From assembly GCF_000247815.1 (NCBI RefSeq), contig NC_021677.1, positions 15,096,657-15,160,656 of the forward strand: DNA of 64,000 bases, read 5' to 3'. Both the position numbers and the translations under genes were made by a program. This DNA is from Ficedula albicollis. Its lineage: Eukaryota; Chordata; Aves; Passeriformes; Muscicapidae. Positions 60,620 through 64,000 of the stretch are shown here, one piece after another. Within the stretch, counting starts at the first letter, position 1, and each line of letters begins with the position of its first letter. The notes below the pieces were generated by a model. That model searched no databases. It saw nothing but the letters and a program-made list of their open reading frames with translations, and was not told where the DNA came from.

Positions 60620-61060
60620 TTCGGCCTTTGTAGCCATATGGCAAATCCATGTAGACACAGCCAACATCCATTTATTCAGGCACATAATGTCCCGCAACAG
60701 GGAACAATTGGAACTTTGTTTGCTTCTATTATTGATGCGAATGGGCGACAGAGAGAGAGGGAGAGAGAAAAAAAATCATTTAACTATAAGAGATATCCAG
60801 CTAATTATGAACCATATGTGCCTATAGTTTCAAAGCAATCCAATGAAGTTCATTTTAAATCTAGACTACTTTATTAGTACGGAAGACAGATGTCTCAACA
60901 GTACATGCATCAGAGGAAACCATGTAAAGAAGTTCTTGAAATATTTAACTAGGACTCATTCATTGTCAGAGGGGCTTTAAAGTGCCCTTTATCATGAGAA
61001 TGCATAGGCAGAAGCGGAGGGAGGCTGCCGGTTGTTACCGCCAACCCACTTACCCCTTAG
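60620..61060. other. A/T-rich, repeat-free block, candidate conserved non-coding element
   Basis: About 440 bases without recognisable repeats, rich in homeodomain-type TAAT/ATTA cores and with paired short motifs (AGCCATATGG, CCATATGTGC). Conservation cannot be tested here; the call rests on texture and on its place beside CDKN1C. Confidence 0.3.
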
Positions 61061-61719
61061 CGCTAAATCCCAAATTCCACTTTGGATTTGACGACAGGAA
61101 TATTTTTGGAAAGGATTCAAAATATCAGGGGTCTTGAAGGACCGAGCTTGCTGCTCATTACAGCTACAAAAAGTCAGGTCATTATTTGAGCTGCCCTAAT
61201 CCCAGACCGAAACCAGCTACGCAATTAGAGGAATAATCTACTCCAAAATCACCACTGCTCCCTCTCCCAAGGAGCAGAGCACGGCTACTGCAGGTCCTCC
61301 CCTGTGCCAAGAGAGACCAAGGCAGGAGCTGTAACAACACTGGACCTGCAGGAATTTTTCATACAAGCGTCTCTCGATGTCAATCTCTGGTGGGCACCTA
61401 AAGGGAAAAGGAGCTGAAGGAAGCTTGGTGGGATGAAGTTTTTCAGATTTTTAATTTTTTTTTTTTTTCCAGAGGATGCAATTATCAGCAAACAATCTTG
61501 GCAAAAAGGTATCTTTATGAGCTCAGCAACACGTACCAATAATTAAGCCACTTCAGTTAGATGAATGCAACATATGGTTGACACTGGGAATCATTCTCCT
61601 TCCTAGCCACAACTTTTCTTTCTGGGCCAAAACTTGTTCTATTATCACTTAAAATAAACAAAAAGCTGCTTCCCACTTCTTCAGCAAATATTTGTTGCTA
61701 ATGAGCAGGAGGTGTACGT

Positions 61720-61727
61720 AACAGAAT

Positions 61728-61781
<54 letters not shown>

Positions 61782-61798
61782 ACAGAATGGGGGGGGGG
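61720..61798. repeat. G53 run bracketed by a repeated octamer, then G10
   Basis: AACAGAAT at 61720-61727, T being followed by 53 G (61728-61780). AACAGAAT occurs again at 61781-61788, followed by 10 G (61789-61798) and then A5. The same flank is therefore read twice around G runs of different length. Confidence 0.95.
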
Positions 61799-63674
61799 AA
61801 AAATCCATCATTTTTAAAGAATAATTTCTTATGTTCTGACACAGAAATAAAACAATAATTTGCAATGAGTTGTGATTGCTTGGTAGGATGGCTACACAGG
61901 GAGATTCATGTGAAGGATCCACAAAGAGAGATGCAAATTGGATTGACCACTTTAAAGCAAAGAAACAGATATGAAGAGTAGCAGCATATATATACATACA
62001 AGAAATAACTAACCAGGGAGTATAAAACAATTCATCCAGCAATAAGGTTTTTTTTTAAAAAAAGTCGCCTATTGCTACAGGCTTGCCCTCCTGTACCTGC
62101 CCAGAAATGCTACTCTTGACAATTATTTTTGGAACAGAGCAAGCCAAAACACAAACCAAAAGTCCTTAGCTAAGATGAAAGGATGGGATTATATCTGACT
62201 CTGAGAAGATGGAGAAGAATCAAGTATCTTCTCCACACACACACACAGTATCCAATACTGAAATACACAATCTCTTTTGGTGTCAGTGGTGAAATTCCCA
62301 ATGGAAATTTCTTCATGTTTTGGTTTATTCTGTTGTTTTTTTGAACCAAGGGGGATTTTTAGCCATGTGTTTCCGAGAAACCTTGGTTGGAACAGTTTTT
62401 GGGGAAAAAGGGAATGAAAGATAGCAAAACAGATGAGCTATATAGAATATAAGCCCTGAAGCAGGCCCTACTGAGATCAAAAAATAACTCAAACTCTTTT
62501 AAACACAGAACAGACTAAATTTCAGACCCACAATCCACGTGGCCAATCCTCTGCTCCAGGAAAACCAGTGGCCTCACATCTGTGGTGCCATGTGGGCCCC
62601 AGTCTCCAGGATGGGGATGCAGGGAGAGGGAACAGGAGGATGAGGAGGCAGTGCCAGAAGACACCTAGGATGGGGATGACAAGGCATGGGTGGAGCAGGA
62701 GCGTGGCTCTGGTACACTGGAAGAGGTTGGGCAGAGGACACAAAATTCCACTGGTGTGCACCAAGGGAGGGACAAAAGGGAACAGGCCACAACAATTATA
62801 CCCTGTACCTTCCTTCAGAGGCTGCCTGGCCCGAACACATCTCTGCTGTCAGCAAACACCCATGAAACTCACCCAGTAGCACCCTATCCCTCCCCTCAAC
62901 TCATTTACAGATGGGTGCTGACAATAATCTCCTCTTTTCAGTCCCTGCGTCCCAGGTCAGTGTGGGATCTAATATTGCCCCAGACCTGCTGAGGAGTCAG
63001 TAGGTTTCATCCACATCACTACAGGACTACTCACTCTCCCCTACCAGATTGCTTTACCCTACTTGATACTCCCTGTCACACACATCACACACATATTACA
63101 CAGAGAAGGAGCATTGGGGAAAAACTGTCAAGTTTTGGAAGTGCCCAAACTCTCTGTACAATTTCAGCCCAGATATTTTGTTCCCAGTGCATTTTCACAG
63201 ACATACACACCATTTCTTCCCCCAGGACACACAGTACCCAATTCACCCAGTGCTTTACCTTTCAGAATGGAACTGGACTGTGCAGCAAAGGTGAAACTCC
63301 TGCCAGAGAAACCAAAGCAATGGGCTAAGGGATGCTTTCATATTTAATCCAGTGCAAACACTTAAATGCAAGCCTTTATTCTTCAGAGAACAGTTGGCTT
63401 CTCCTGACCTGTTCCTGCCACAGAGGCTTTGTGCAGTTCAGGGCCAGGTGCTTCAAGTTTTCATAAGCAGACATTAATTGTGCCCAGGTTTGTTGGGCAG
63501 CTGATACGAGCTGCTGGGGTCTGACTTGTGAAAGTGCTGATCATCCACAGCTGCAGCCAGGGTCACAGTGTCTGGCTCTGCATGTGGTTTTGGCCAAATG
63601 AAGCTCATGGTTTGAAAAGGAACAGCTATGGGGTACCTTGGACCAACACTCCAAATTAATTATTAGCTCCTATC

Positions 63675-63800
63675 TCTTTTTATTTGTCTCTCCATCGTTA
63701 AATGGGGATAATAACACTCATCACTTACATGCTGATCCATTAATGTTTGGAAAGTGCTGGGTTACTACCGTGGGCAGCACTGTATAAATCTGGTGGGGAC
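63675..63800 (+). mobile_element. MIR/L2-type 3' tail, old copy
   Basis: 'ctctccatcgttaaatgggg' and 'ataataacactcatcactta', then 'attaatgtttggaaagtgct' and 'gcactgtataaat' follow the order of the amniote MIR tail (variants of 'taaaatggggataata' and 'gtaaagtgct'). Confidence 0.65.
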
Positions 63801-64000
63801 ATTAATAAAGTCTTTGAGCAGGGTTTGAATAGTGCCCAGTTAATAAGACGTAGCACCGTCCATTGAACATCGAGAAAAACAAAATTGAGCAACTGCTCAT
63901 TAAAGTGAGCACCGTTCTCTCTGTGCACTCAAAGCGATCATTTAATTAGAAGATTTTATCATCATCATGCACAGACACAAGGGGGCAGAGCCAAGGCTCT

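Larger units (their letters stand above)
61061..64000. other. Intergenic DNA towards KCNQ1; no exon found
   Basis: Contains a G53 and a G10 run (61728-61798), a short CA repeat near 62237-62248 and a MIR-like tail (63675-63800). The frames at 62522-62992 and 63063-63347 have no known domain. No KCNQ1 C-terminal exon was recognised on the minus strand. Confidence 0.6.

Noticed and set aside
60196..60827. Frames of 128-146 codons on both strands over the 60.4-kb CpG island
   Set aside because: Same GC effect; no family resemblance and no conserved splice borders found.
62568..63347. Plus-strand frames of 94-103 codons near the right edge
   Set aside because: Short, overlapping with minus frames, no domain, no start context or splice evidence.
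61061..64000. KCNQ1 C-terminal exons on the minus strand
   Set aside because: KCNQ1 is the expected next gene, but no frame resembles its C-terminal assembly domain; it probably lies further right.

Overview
This is a piece of a vertebrate chromosome, almost certainly from a bird and probably a songbird. The evidence is CR1 LINE tails and bodies of avian type, MIR-like SINEs of the kind seen in birds and reptiles, a retroviral LTR that looks like passerine ones, spliced exons with GT/AG borders, and a gene order that matches the CDKN1C/SLC22A18 part of the human 11p15.5 (KCNQ1) domain. Coding density is very low: 760 coding bases can be supported in 64 kb. Nearly all other open frames are chance frames in introns, intergenic DNA or homopolymers.

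Layout. From 1 to about 40.35 kb lies the 5' half of SLC22A18 on the minus strand, a 12-helix major-facilitator transporter. Six coding exons join in phase and encode about 253 residues, from the start methionine (base 40320) through the sixth membrane helix and the central loop. The introns are 470 b, 0.97 kb, 1.4 kb, 2.4 kb and one of 29.2 kb (5875-35085). The remaining, C-terminal exons were not found between 1 and 5176 and should lie beyond the left edge. Bases 40.35-56.1 kb hold no recognisable coding exon. They contain several CR1 pieces, small tandem repeats, a CpG-rich patch at 51.0-51.5 kb and a weaker one at 54.1-54.45 kb. At 56.4-58.9 kb, on the plus strand, lies CDKN1C (the p57/KIP2 cyclin-dependent-kinase inhibitor). 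Its 3' UTR and polyadenylation signals are clear at 58.23-58.9 kb, but the place where its coding exons should be is an uninterrupted run of 1826 G. From 58.9 to 64 kb is intergenic DNA on the KCNQ1 side, with GC-rich patches, a possible conserved non-coding block (60.6-61.06 kb) and a MIR-like tail. No KCNQ1 exon was seen.

As in human, the two genes diverge (SLC22A18 leftwards, CDKN1C rightwards). In placental mammals both belong to an imprinted domain; birds are not known to imprint it.

The oddest feature is a set of very long G homopolymers (723, 1826, 68, 53, 22 and 10 bases), all G on the plus strand and four directly preceded by an A run. The largest covers the expected CDKN1C coding region. 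With several near-perfect short tandem duplications, one of which repeats part of an SLC22A18 exon, they suggest assembly or sequencing failure at GC-rich sites, although real unstable G tracts cannot be excluded from the sequence alone. I see no sign of a novel gene system.
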